The notes beneath the pieces were generated by a model, which ran no database searches, was not told where the DNA came from, and saw only the letters and a list, made by a program, of their open reading frames with translations. The position numbers were made by a program, and so were the translations under genes. Shown here piece by piece: positions 26,541 through 34,939 of a stretch of 64,000 nucleotides of DNA. Numbering within the stretch: position 1 is the first letter of the stretch; each line of letters begins with the position of its first letter. The stretch is from CAVUBL01 sp963837945 (GTDB taxonomy: Bacteria; Acidobacteriota; Thermoanaerobaculia; Multivoradales; DATKCC01), in contig CAWIQD010000002.1 of assembly GCA_963837945.1 (NCBI GenBank), positions 496,001 to 560,000 on the forward strand, in the 5' to 3' direction.

Positions 26541-26938
26541 GCCGCTTCGACTACCTGGCCGAGCCGAAGCCGGAGCCCAACCACGAGGCCGCCTTCCGGG
26601 AGACCTTCCTCCGTTGCTTCAGTGAGCCGGTTCTCGTGGATCTCCTCCGGCGCCTGGGCGACACGATCTACTACGTCGCCCTGGAGAGCCCGTTCTGGGA
26701 CTGGGGCGCGAGCCACGATCTCTCGACCCCCCGGGGCGACGCCACCGCCGCCGCGGCCGACCTGGCGCGGCTCGCCGACTACCTCGGGATGATCGCCGAC
26801 TACCCGGCCGAGCTGGGCGTCGCCAAGGAAGACCTCCCGCTGTGCCAGGCCGCGCTCGGCTGGGCCGGGAGGTTGCGGCGGTTGGTGGAGGACATCCGCG
26901 AGGAGGTCGGGGGCGGGGACGAGGGCGGCGGTGCATGA
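26537..26938 (+). CDS. Hypothetical protein, second gene of the pair
   Basis: A 133-residue soluble protein whose ATG overlaps the previous stop (ATGA), so the two are translationally coupled. It is rich in acidic residues and helices (FRETFLRCFSEPVLVDLLRR; ADLARLADYLGMIADYPAEL). No signal peptide, membrane segment or catalytic motif is visible. The family is not recognised. Confidence 0.55.
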   Translation: MSRFDYLAEPKPEPNHEAAFRETFLRCFSEPVLVDLLRRLGDTIYYVALESPFWDWGASHDLSTPRGDATAAAADLARLADYLGMIADYPAELGVAKEDLPLCQAALGWAGRLRRLVEDIREEVGGGDEGGGA

Positions 26939-27232
26939 GCAGGGGTGGCGGGCCGGGGTCGGAAGCCTCGTCTGCTCGTCGAGGTTTCTCGACTCCGGCC
27001 CGCGCTCCGCGCGGACCTCACGCTCGAAACGACAACCAGAAGAGGCGGCGCGGATCGATGGTCGATCACGCACTGATCTCGGCCTTGGTTTGTTGGTGGA
27101 GTCGGCAGCGGCGGGTTGCCCGGCCTCGAGCGGACCGGCGGGTGAGGAGATCTCCGCCCACTCGTCGTTCAGGTCGGTGACGAGCGGCGGACCCCGGCGG
27201 TCGCGCCGGTACCTGGCGCGACACGGTGGACT
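26939..27232. other. Gap with no recognised gene
   Basis: About 290 bp with open frames only in GC-rich shadow phases; no motif, repeat or obvious promoter was recognised. Confidence 0.4.
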
Positions 27233-28210
27233 ATGCGATCCTCTTCGACCTGGAAGTCTGACGGTTTTTCGTCCTCTCCTCCGATGCACCGATCCGAAGC
27301 TGAGCCTCCCGCAGCTCCGCCGCCCCGGCCCTCCGCCCTGGAGGAGCGGTTCTCCTTCCCCCACTTCCGGCTCTTCTCGCCACGCGTGCCGCGGATCGAG
27401 CAGCCGTCGCCGCCGCCCGCCCTGCGCCCGTACGAGGTCGTCGGGGTGCCGCGGCCCGACGGCCGCCGGGGCACGCTCGAAGGCACCTGGTTTCCGAGCC
27501 GCACCGAGGCCGTGCGTGGGGCGGTCCTGCTGCTGCCCCCCTGGCTCCAGTGGGGGCGCAGCTACTTCCACCGTCGCGGACGGATCGCGGCGCTGCGGCA
27601 GGCCGGCTACCACGTGCTCACCCTCGACTTCCCCGGCTTCGCCGGCAGCGCGGCGGCGGGCGCGTTCTTCGATCTCGACGTCACGGCGGGCCTCGACGAG
27701 CTCGCCCGGCGCGTCCCCGGCCTCCCGCTCTACGTGTGGGGCGTGAGCGCCGGCGGCCACTGGGCTCACCAGGCGATCGCCCGCGACCCGCGGGCCCGCG
27801 CGGCGTTCTTCGAGGACGTCTCGCCGCACCTGCTCGAGTGGGGCTGGCGGGAGGTGCCGATCGCCCGGCCCGGCTACTTTCTGCTGCGCATGATCTACCC
27901 GCGGACCTACCGCTTCCTCGACATCCGGCGCCACGCCCCGGCGCTGCGCGGCCGGCCGGTCGCCTACGTCTCCGGCGAGCTCGACCGCGGCGTGCCACCC
28001 GGCGACACTCGCGACCTCGCCCACCTGGCCGGCGCCCAGGCGCGCATCGTCCCCGGCGCCGGGCACCTCGAGGCGATCAAGGTCGCGAACCACGAGGTGA
28101 TCTCCCTGGCCCTCGAGACCTTCGCCGCCGCCGAAGCCTCCGAGCGCTCCTCCAAACCACCGGAGGACCGGGCGGGGGCGTCCCAGGGAATCGAGGAGCT
28201 CGGGGGGTGA
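27233..28210 (+). CDS. Alpha/beta hydrolase
   Basis: A 325-residue protein with an alpha/beta-hydrolase core: VLLLPPWLQWGRSYF (oxyanion loop), VLTLDFPGFAGSAA, the nucleophile elbow GVSAGG, YVSGELDRGVP (acid) and PGAGHLEAIK (His). The first ~45 residues are proline/serine-rich and poorly supported; an ATG at 27284 is an equally possible start. There is no signal peptide. It lies 56 bp ahead of fabH in the same direction. The substrate is unknown. Confidence 0.75.
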   Translation: MRSSSTWKSDGFSSSPPMHRSEAEPPAAPPPRPSALEERFSFPHFRLFSPRVPRIEQPSPPPALRPYEVVGVPRPDGRRGTLEGTWFPSRTEAVRGAVLLLPPWLQWGRSYFHRRGRIAALRQAGYHVLTLDFPGFAGSAAAGAFFDLDVTAGLDELARRVPGLPLYVWGVSAGGHWAHQAIARDPRARAAFFEDVSPHLLEWGWREVPIARPGYFLLRMIYPRTYRFLDIRRHAPALRGRPVAYVSGELDRGVPPGDTRDLAHLAGAQARIVPGAGHLEAIKVANHEVISLALETFAAAEASERSSKPPEDRAGASQGIEELGG

Positions 28211-28266
28211 TCCGGAGGCGTAGGCTCCCCGGCGGCACGTAGAATGCCGTCCGGAAGGAGCGAGCG

Positions 28267-29265
28267 GTGAGCGAACGGGGGACGAAGGTCGGCATGCTCG
28301 GCCTCGGGGCCTACGCGCCCGAGCGGGTGATGGAGAACGCCGAGTGGTCGGAGTACGTCGACACCAGCGACGAGTGGATCCGGAGCCGCACCGGCATCGA
28401 GCGGCGCCGGATCGCCGCGCCCGAGGAGACCACGGCCTCGCTCTCCGTCGAGGCCGCCCGCCGGGCGCTCGCCGACGCCGGGCTCGAGGCCGACGCACTC
28501 GACGAGATCATCGTCGCGACCGACACGCCCGAGGTCTACATTCCGGACACGGCGGCCTTCGTCCAGGACCGGCTGGGGGCGCGGGAGGTGCCGGCCTACG
28601 ACCTCGCCGGGAGCGGCTGCGCCGGCTTCCTCCAGGCGCTCGACGTCGCCCGCTCGCGGGTCCTCTCCGGGCAGCGGCGGGTGCTGGTGGTGGGGGTCGA
28701 GCTGCTGACCCGCCTCATGGACTGGCACGACCGCTCGACCGCGGTGCTCTTCGGCGACGCCGCCGGCGCCGTGGTGGTGGGAGAAACCGGCGCTCCTCGC
28801 GAGCTGGTGGCCGCGGTCGCCGGCACCGACGGCAGCCGCTGGAGCATCCTGACGCTCGAGGCCGGCGGCACCCGCATCCCCTTCCACACCCTCGCCGGCG
28901 GCACGCGGAGCGCCCACGACTCGATCGTGATGAAGGGCCGCGAGGTGTTCCGCGAGGCGGTGGGGCGGATGAGCGAGGCCTCGCACCAGGTGCTCGAGAA
29001 GGCCGGCCTCACGCTCGCCGACGTCGACCTGGTGGTGCCCCACCAGGCGAATCTCCGGATCATCGACGCGGTAGGAAAGGCCCTGGGGATCGCCCGGGAG
29101 AAGGTGTTCGTCAACGTCCAGGAGTACGGCAACACCGGCTCGGCGTCGGTGCCCCTGGCGCTCGCCGAGGCGCGCGACACCGGCCGCCTCCACCCGGGCG
29201 ACCTGGTGCTCTTGACCTCGTTCGGCGCCGGCTTCCACTGGGCGGCGGCGCTGGTGCGCTGGTAG
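28267..29265 (+). CDS. fabH: 3-oxoacyl-ACP synthase III (KAS III)
   Basis: A 332-residue thiolase-fold enzyme that condenses acetyl-CoA (or another acyl-CoA) with malonyl-ACP to start fatty-acid synthesis. The triad is intact: Cys118 in AGSGCAGF, His in VVPHQANLRI and Asn in YGNTGSAS. GTG start behind GGAAGGAG. Its spacing to the S1-domain gene (23 bp) suggests co-transcription. It stands apart from other fab genes, so it may be a secondary FabH or feed a dedicated acyl product. Confidence 0.85.
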   Translation: MSERGTKVGMLGLGAYAPERVMENAEWSEYVDTSDEWIRSRTGIERRRIAAPEETTASLSVEAARRALADAGLEADALDEIIVATDTPEVYIPDTAAFVQDRLGAREVPAYDLAGSGCAGFLQALDVARSRVLSGQRRVLVVGVELLTRLMDWHDRSTAVLFGDAAGAVVVGETGAPRELVAAVAGTDGSRWSILTLEAGGTRIPFHTLAGGTRSAHDSIVMKGREVFREAVGRMSEASHQVLEKAGLTLADVDLVVPHQANLRIIDAVGKALGIAREKVFVNVQEYGNTGSASVPLALAEARDTGRLHPGDLVLLTSFGAGFHWAAALVRW

Positions 29266-29288
29266 CCGGGCACGTACAATGAGAAGCC

Positions 29289-30605
29289 ATGCCGAGCGAC
29301 GACACACGCGATTTCGGAGCCATCCTCGCCGAGTTCGAGCGCGACCAGGCGACGGCCGGCCGCGGTAAGGACCCGGCGCCGGGCACCAAGGTCTCCGGCC
29401 GCATCCTCTCGATCGGCGAGGAGGCCGCCTTCGTCGACCTGGGGGCCAAGTCCGACGGCATGGTGGCGCTCGGCGAGCTGAGCGACGACGAGGGCGAGCT
29501 GACCGTCGCGGTGGGCGACACGCTCGAGGCCCTGGTCACCGGCCGCGACGAGGCGAGCGGCTGCCTGGTGCTGCGCGTGCGGCCCGGCGCCGGCGCGGGC
29601 CTCGGGGCCGGCGGCACGGCGGTGGCGATCGAGGAGATCGCCCAGGCCCACGCCCACGGCATCCCGGTCGAGGGCGTCGTCTCCGAGGGGGTCAAGGGCG
29701 GGGTCGAGGTCACGGTCTCGGGGCTGCGCGCCTTCTGCCCCGTCTCGCAGCTCGACCTGCACTACGTCGAGGACGCCGCCGCGTTCGTCGGCCGGCGCCT
29801 CCAGTTCCTGGTCCACCGCTTCGAGGCCTCCGGCCGCGGCGGCCGGCCGAACATCGTCCTCTCCCGGCGCGCCCTGCTCGAGGAGGAGGAGCGGCAGCGG
29901 AAGGCCGAGGCCCTCGCCCGCCTCTCCGAGGGCGCGGTCGTCCGGGGCACCGTGACCTCGGTCACCTCCTACGGCGCCTTCGTCGACCTGGGCGGCATCG
30001 AGGGGCTGCTGCACGTCTCCGAGATGGCCCACGGGCGGGTCGAGGACCCGGCGGAGCTGGTCGCCGCCGGCGACCCGATCGAGGTCAAGGTGCTCAAGAT
30101 CGAGGAGCGCGACGGCGACCGCCGGATCTCGCTCTCGCGCCGCGCCCTCGAGGAGGACCCGTGGAAGAGCGTCGCCGAGCGCTTCCCGGAGGGGGAGATC
30201 TACACCGGCCGCGTGGTCCGGCTCGAGACCTACGGCGCCTTCGTCGCGCTCGCCCCCGGGCTCGAAGGGCTGGTCCACGTCTCCGAGCTCGCCCCGGGCC
30301 GGCGCATCTCCCATCCGCGCGAGGTCGTCGAGCTCGGCCAGGACGTGGCGGTGCGGGTGCTGGGCGTCGAAGCCGACCGGCGGCGGATCTCGCTCGCGCT
30401 CGCCGCGCCCGCCGACCAGGGTGCCCAGCGCGCCGCCGAGGAGTACGCCGCCCGCCCCGACGCCCCGTCCGGCTTCGGCGCCCTGGCCGACGCCTTCGCC
30501 AAGGCCAAGAAGGACTCCGCTGGCAGAGGAGCCCGAACAACGACGACTGGCGCCTCCAGAGGGTCAAGGGTGAGGACAAGGCGTCGAACCACCGCCGGTT
30601 CGTAA
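29289..30605 (+). CDS. S1-domain RNA-binding protein (ribosomal protein S1-like)
   Basis: A 438-residue protein with four S1/OB repeats. The first is KVSGRILSIGEEAAFVDLGA; the second is divergent (VEGVVSEGVKGGVEVTVSG). The third and fourth are canonical (VVRGTVTSVTSYGAFVDLGG; YTGRVVRLETYGAFVALAPG). Fewer repeats than the six of E. coli S1. Conserved sequence ends around FGALADAFAKAKK. The following ~33 residues are Thr/Arg/Ser-rich and look like readthrough into former intergenic DNA. Confidence 0.8.
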   Translation: MPSDDTRDFGAILAEFERDQATAGRGKDPAPGTKVSGRILSIGEEAAFVDLGAKSDGMVALGELSDDEGELTVAVGDTLEALVTGRDEASGCLVLRVRPGAGAGLGAGGTAVAIEEIAQAHAHGIPVEGVVSEGVKGGVEVTVSGLRAFCPVSQLDLHYVEDAAAFVGRRLQFLVHRFEASGRGGRPNIVLSRRALLEEEERQRKAEALARLSEGAVVRGTVTSVTSYGAFVDLGGIEGLLHVSEMAHGRVEDPAELVAAGDPIEVKVLKIEERDGDRRISLSRRALEEDPWKSVAERFPEGEIYTGRVVRLETYGAFVALAPGLEGLVHVSELAPGRRISHPREVVELGQDVAVRVLGVEADRRRISLALAAPADQGAQRAAEEYAARPDAPSGFGALADAFAKAKKDSAGRGARTTTTGASRGSRVRTRRRTTAGS

Positions 30606-30845
30606 GGTCGGTCCCAGAGGGGGACGGGCAGCTCCATGCTCTTGCCATCGATGCCTGGGTCACGACCGCAACGAACGGAACGACGGAGATCTGCCTCGCC
30701 TACCAACCGAAGACACTGGCACCGATAGGAGAACCTCACCGTTGCGCCCCGCGAGCAAGCGGCCAGCCTCTCCCCGGAACTCAGCAAGCCGCGTTGCATC
30801 ATCCCGCTTCTAGCTGACCAAGAGCCCGGCCGGGTGCGCCACGAT
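30606..30845. other. Gap between converging genes
   Basis: No gene was recognised. Short open frames on both strands carry no family motif. The composition is slightly less GC-rich than the neighbours. Confidence 0.35.
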
Positions 30846-31673
30846 CTACCAGCGCACCTTCCCGGCCGCGATCGCCTCGAGGGCGGCCGCGTGGACGCCG
30901 CCGTTCGAGGCGACGATCCCCTTGCCGGCGAGCGAGCTGCCCGAGCCGTCGTAGACGACGGGCGAGCCGTCGATGCGGGTCACCCGGCCGCCGGCCTCGG
31001 TGACCAGCAGGTGGCCGGCGGCGACGTCCCAGTCGTGAAGGGTCAGGTAGTCGCCCAGGTAGAGGTCGGCCTCGCCGCGGGCGACCTGGGCGAGCTTGAT
31101 GCCGGCCGAGTAGGTCTGGATCGCGCGCTCGGCGCCCAGGGCGGCAAGCATCTGGCGCTCGCCCTCGACGCCCTGGGAGCGACTCATGGCGAGCACCCGC
31201 GGGGCGCCCCGTGCGGCGCTCACGGCGGCCGGCAACGGCGTCGAGGCGACGGGAGCCTGCACCCGGCAGCCGCCGCCGGCGACCGCCCAGGTCAGCCGGT
31301 CGGCGGCCGGCTCGTGGACCGCGCCCACCACCGGCCGGCCCCCTTCGACCAGCGCGATCATGATCGAGAACTCGCCGTTCTTGCGCGCGAAGCCGCGGGT
31401 GCCGTCGATCGGGTCGACCACCCAGAAGCGGGCAGACCCTTCGGCCTCGGTGGCGAAGCGGTCGCTCGCCTCCTCGGCGCACAGCCCGTCGCCCGGAAAG
31501 TCGCGGTGGAGCCGGTCGAGGATCAGCTCCTGCGAGGCCTTGTCGGCGGCGGTCGAGATGTCGGCCGGCGCGTCCTCGATGCGCTCGAACGAGGCGTAGC
31601 GGCGGAGGACCTCCTCGCCGGCGCCGCGGATGACGTCGAGGGTGACCTCGAGCTCGCGCTCGTAGCCGCTCAT
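30846..31673 (-). CDS. cysQ: 3'(2'),5'-bisphosphate nucleotidase / inositol monophosphatase family
   Basis: A 275-residue Li+-sensitive phosphatase. Metal-site motifs are visible: ISTAADKASQELI, CAEEAS (Glu), FWVVDPIDGTRGF (WxDPxDGT-type) and LHDWDVAAGHLLVTEAGG (second Asp). The TRGFARKNGEF sequence favours a CysQ-like enzyme acting on adenosine 3',5'-bisphosphate, but inositol phosphate activity cannot be excluded. The ATG, behind GGGAGG, overlaps the stop of the amidohydrolase (ATGA), so the two are coupled. Confidence 0.8.
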   Translation of the reverse strand: MSGYERELEVTLDVIRGAGEEVLRRYASFERIEDAPADISTAADKASQELILDRLHRDFPGDGLCAEEASDRFATEAEGSARFWVVDPIDGTRGFARKNGEFSIMIALVEGGRPVVGAVHEPAADRLTWAVAGGGCRVQAPVASTPLPAAVSAARGAPRVLAMSRSQGVEGERQMLAALGAERAIQTYSAGIKLAQVARGEADLYLGDYLTLHDWDVAAGHLLVTEAGGRVTRIDGSPVVYDGSGSSLAGKGIVASNGGVHAAALEAIAAGKVRW

Positions 31674-33007
31674 CGCGCCTCCCGCCGGTCGGCGACCACC
31701 CGGCCCTCCTTGACCACCAGGAGCGGACGGCGGACGGCCGAGGGGGAGGCCAGCGGATCGCCGGCCAGGGCGACCAGGTCGGCGGTGTAGCCGGCGTCGA
31801 TCCGCCCGAGGTCGTCGCCCCGCCCGATGACGCCGGCGGCGACCCGGGTGGCGGCGGCGAGCGCCTGGGCCGGAGTCATGCCGTAGTCGACCATCAGCTC
31901 GAGCTCGCGGGCGTTGTCGCCGTGGTCGAAGACGCCGGCGTCGCTGCCCAGGAAGATCGTCACGCCGGCGGCCAGGGCGTCGTGGAACATCCGGCGGTCC
32001 TGGCGCATGCGCTCCGGCTCGGGCTCGCCCGGGTGCCAGCCGGAGTAGAGCGAGATCGCCTCCGAGGCGGCGAGGGTCGGGTCCATGGCGATGCCCTTGG
32101 ACGCCATCCGGTCGAGGAGCTCGCGGGTGGCGCCGGTCGCGTGCTCGACGGTCGTGACCCCGGCCTCGATCGCCCGGCGGATGCCCTCGGGCGTCGTCGC
32201 GTGCGCCGCCACGGGCAGCCCGGCGCTCGCCGCCTCCTCGACCGCCGCGTGCATCTCCTCGACCGTGAAGGTGGCGGTCGAGGGCGCGCCGGGCGCCCGG
32301 CGGTAGTCGGCGTAGAGCTTGATCCAGTCCGCCCCGTGGTGGATCTGCTCGCGGACCACCCGGCGGATCTCGTCCGCCCCGGTCGCCTGCTGGCCGCCGA
32401 GCGGCACGTCGAGGCGGGGCTCGAGGCCCATCGGCCCGTAGGAGGCGGTGGCCACGATCGCGCGGGTGGCGGCGAGCACCCGCGGGCCGGGGATCATGCC
32501 CCGGGCGATGGCGTCGCGCAGGGCGACGTCGGCGTAGCCCGCGCCCTCGGTTCCCAGGTCGCGGATGGTCGTGAAGCCGGCGTCGAGGGTCGCCTCGGCC
32601 GACGTCACGCCGCGGATCGTCCGGAACTCCGAGCTCTCGCGGAGCACCTGGTCGTCCCACGGGGTCTCGTCGTAGGGGTGGAGGAGCAGATGGGTGTGGA
32701 GGTCCATCAGGCCCGGGACGAGGTAGTCGCCCGAGAGGTCGATCCGCCGAGCGCCGGCCGGCGCTTCGATCTGGCCGGCGGGGGCGACACGCTCGATCCG
32801 GCCCTCCTCGACCAGGACGTCGCGGCCCTCGAGCCAGCGATCGCCCGCGGGCGCCAGCACCCGGGCGCCGGTCAAGAGGAGCGCCGGCGCCTTCTCCGTC
32901 TCGGCGGCCCGCGCGGCGGAAGCCGGCAGGACCCCCGCGGCGAGCAGGCCGATCGCCAGGCCGAGGGCGGGCAGGCCGGCTCGCGCCGGCCGGACGAGAG
33001 ATCTCAT
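31670..33007 (-). CDS. Secreted metal-dependent amidohydrolase
   Basis: A 445-residue protein with a signal peptide (to about residue 32). Amidohydrolase-fold metal ligands: LMDLHTHLLL (HxH), DWIKLYADY (Lys), VAAHATTPEG (His), VEHATG (His) and FLGSDAGVFDHG (Asp). This resembles imidazolonepropionase-like exported amidohydrolases and prolidases found in Acidobacteria. The substrate is probably a dipeptide or cyclic amide, but that is a guess. MRSLVR start behind GGAGGTGA. Couples to cysQ downstream. Confidence 0.85.
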   Translation of the reverse strand: MRSLVRPARAGLPALGLAIGLLAAGVLPASAARAAETEKAPALLLTGARVLAPAGDRWLEGRDVLVEEGRIERVAPAGQIEAPAGARRIDLSGDYLVPGLMDLHTHLLLHPYDETPWDDQVLRESSEFRTIRGVTSAEATLDAGFTTIRDLGTEGAGYADVALRDAIARGMIPGPRVLAATRAIVATASYGPMGLEPRLDVPLGGQQATGADEIRRVVREQIHHGADWIKLYADYRRAPGAPSTATFTVEEMHAAVEEAASAGLPVAAHATTPEGIRRAIEAGVTTVEHATGATRELLDRMASKGIAMDPTLAASEAISLYSGWHPGEPEPERMRQDRRMFHDALAAGVTIFLGSDAGVFDHGDNARELELMVDYGMTPAQALAAATRVAAGVIGRGDDLGRIDAGYTADLVALAGDPLASPSAVRRPLLVVKEGRVVADRREAR

Positions 33008-33023
33008 CGGGTCACCTCCAACG

Positions 33024-34226
33024 TCAATCACGTACGGTGAGCGTCAGGCGGAGCACCGGCCGCGGGCCGGCGCCGAAGATCCGGTCGAAGGTCGCGCGGT
33101 CGAGCTCGAGGCGGAGCTTCTTGTCGAGGCCCGCCTCGCCCTTCTGGGCGGACAGCGAGCGGCCGAGCGAGAAGCCCTCCAGCCGGCCGGAGGCGACGGG
33201 CTCGCCGCCCGGCTCGAGCAGCGCCACGTCGAGGTCGCCGTGCTGCAGGTAGTGGCTGCTGTAGAGCGCCACCGTGACGTCGAGGGCGACGCCCTGGCGG
33301 GTCTCGTCGCGCGACACGGTCACCCGGGTGATCGAGGCGCCTTGCACCACGTACAGGGCGGTCTGGTCGGTGCTCCAGGAGTACGCCTCGGGGATCGACT
33401 CGATCGCCCCCACCGGCACGTCGAGCTGCATCGGCGACTGGAGGTGGGTCTTCTCCCGCTCCTCCGGCGGCAACTCCGCGTCCGGCACCGGCACCGACAC
33501 CGCGCTCACCTCGCCGGGGTGCCCGGCGGCGGGGGGAGCGGCGGGGGTGGCGGGCGGGGCCGCGGGGAGCTGCGTGGGCGGCGCCGCGGGGGACGGCACC
33601 GGCGCCGGCTCGGTCCGCGGCTTGGGCAGGAGCGTGGGCCTGCCGGCGGGCACGTAGGTCGCCTCGAAGTAGGTCGACCAGGTCGTGCCGCCCGCCTCCG
33701 CGCGCTCGATCGTGTAGTGCAGCCGGCCGTCGGCCTCGGGCTCGAGCGTGGCGCGCGACAGCCGGGTCGTGCCGTCGGCGCTCGTGTCCTGGCCCTCGAA
33801 CCGGAGCACCCCCCTCGTGACCCTGCCCTGGTAGCGCACGACGTTGCCGCCCGAGCCGACCCAGACCTGGTGCCACAGGCCGTCCATCGGATCGACGAAG
33901 CTCAGGCTCTCGCCCGAGCCGGCGCCGCCCGCCGCGGTCCAGGTCTCCTGGATCACGCAGCCGCCGTGGAGCGCCTCGACCCGGCTCCGGCCGAGCTCCT
34001 GGCCCTGCGCGTCGACCGCCCGCCAGTCCCCGAGCCAGAAGTCGAGCTGGTGATGGACGGCACCGGCACGGCACGGCGCCGGCGCGGCCGCCTGGGCTTC
34101 GAGGGTCCGCGCACCCGCCAGGGCCAGGAGGGCGAGGAAGGCCGCGAGGACCGGGGATCGGAGACGTCTCCGGGCCGGCGCGGCGGCCGGGACGGCGGGG
34201 GGTGGGAGCTGAGCGCGGTCGTCCAT
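33024..34226 (-). CDS. Secreted DUF1579-like protein with a C-terminal beta domain
   Basis: A 400-residue protein. An N-terminal hydrophobic segment (about residues 25-42) serves as signal. A lipocalin-like DUF1579-type domain follows (HHQLDFWLGDWRAVDAQG; GGCVIQETWTAAGGAGSG; WVGSGGNVVRYQG). A Pro/Ala-rich linker (residues ~205-240) leads to a second, unassigned beta-rich domain ending in RPVLRLTLTVRD. The role is unknown; probably periplasmic. It ends 16 bp upstream of the amidohydrolase start in the same direction, so co-transcription is likely. Confidence 0.65.
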   Translation of the reverse strand: MDDRAQLPPPAVPAAAPARRRLRSPVLAAFLALLALAGARTLEAQAAAPAPCRAGAVHHQLDFWLGDWRAVDAQGQELGRSRVEALHGGCVIQETWTAAGGAGSGESLSFVDPMDGLWHQVWVGSGGNVVRYQGRVTRGVLRFEGQDTSADGTTRLSRATLEPEADGRLHYTIERAEAGGTTWSTYFEATYVPAGRPTLLPKPRTEPAPVPSPAAPPTQLPAAPPATPAAPPAAGHPGEVSAVSVPVPDAELPPEEREKTHLQSPMQLDVPVGAIESIPEAYSWSTDQTALYVVQGASITRVTVSRDETRQGVALDVTVALYSSHYLQHGDLDVALLEPGGEPVASGRLEGFSLGRSLSAQKGEAGLDKKLRLELDRATFDRIFGAGPRPVLRLTLTVRD

Positions 34227-34323
34227 CGGTTCCTCCGGAGGGTCGGCGAGACTCGGGTGCCCCCGACTCTACCCCGGAGTCCGGGCGGCTCGCCGCCGAT
34301 CGGGCCCCCGGAGGTCCCCGGCC

Positions 34324-34893
34324 TCAGTGGCCGTCGACGTCGAGGCCCAGGAGCTTCTCGACTTGCGGCGCGAGGCTGGTGAGGCCGGCGGCCTTGCCGA
34401 GCTCCAAGGCCTCGGCCGGCGGTTTGCCCTCGACCCAGGCCGCCTCGAGGGCGAGCAGCGCCCCCACCCGGTTGCCGCTGCCGCAGTGGATCACCACCGG
34501 GCGGGCGTCGGGATCGGCGAGGACCTTGCCCAGCGCCTCGGCGTTCTCCCGGGAGAGACCCTCGCCGTGAGCGACGGGGATCGAGACGTAGTGCATGCCC
34601 TCGGCCTCGACCTTGGCGGCCTCGTCGGCGGGCGCGCCCGGCTCGCCGGGCGTGCGCAGGTTGACGACCGTCTGGTAGCCGACGTCGGCGAGCCGGCCGA
34701 GCTGAGCGTCGTCGGGCTGGCCGCCGGTCAGGATGCCGGGCAGCGGCGAGCGGCCGTTGGGCAGGAGGTTCGCGGGATGGACCTGTATGTCCTGGCCGGG
34801 GGCGGCGCCCGGCGCGGGGGGCTGGGCCATGAGCCCCGCCGGCAGGAGGCCCACGACGAGGAGCGCGAGAACGATTCGTGCGGAGATCTTCAT
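34324..34893 (-). CDS. Exported protein tyrosine phosphatase-like protein (DUF442 type)
   Basis: A 189-residue protein with a signal peptide (KISARIVLALLVVGLLPAGL). The fold resembles the beta-lactamase-hydrolase-like phosphatases: ILTGGQPDDAQLGRLADVGY then TVVNLRTPGEPG. The active-site loop VIHCGSGNRVGA matches CX5R of cysteine phosphatases. Both catalytic Cys and Arg are present; the general acid is not obvious. The MKISAR start is preferred; an upstream MWHNRY lacks a ribosome site. Confidence 0.75.
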   Translation of the reverse strand: MKISARIVLALLVVGLLPAGLMAQPPAPGAAPGQDIQVHPANLLPNGRSPLPGILTGGQPDDAQLGRLADVGYQTVVNLRTPGEPGAPADEAAKVEAEGMHYVSIPVAHGEGLSRENAEALGKVLADPDARPVVIHCGSGNRVGALLALEAAWVEGKPPAEALELGKAAGLTSLAPQVEKLLGLDVDGH

Positions 34894-34939
34894 GTAGCGA
34901 TTGTGCCACATCGCAAGCGACCGGCCCGGTCGCCCGCCG

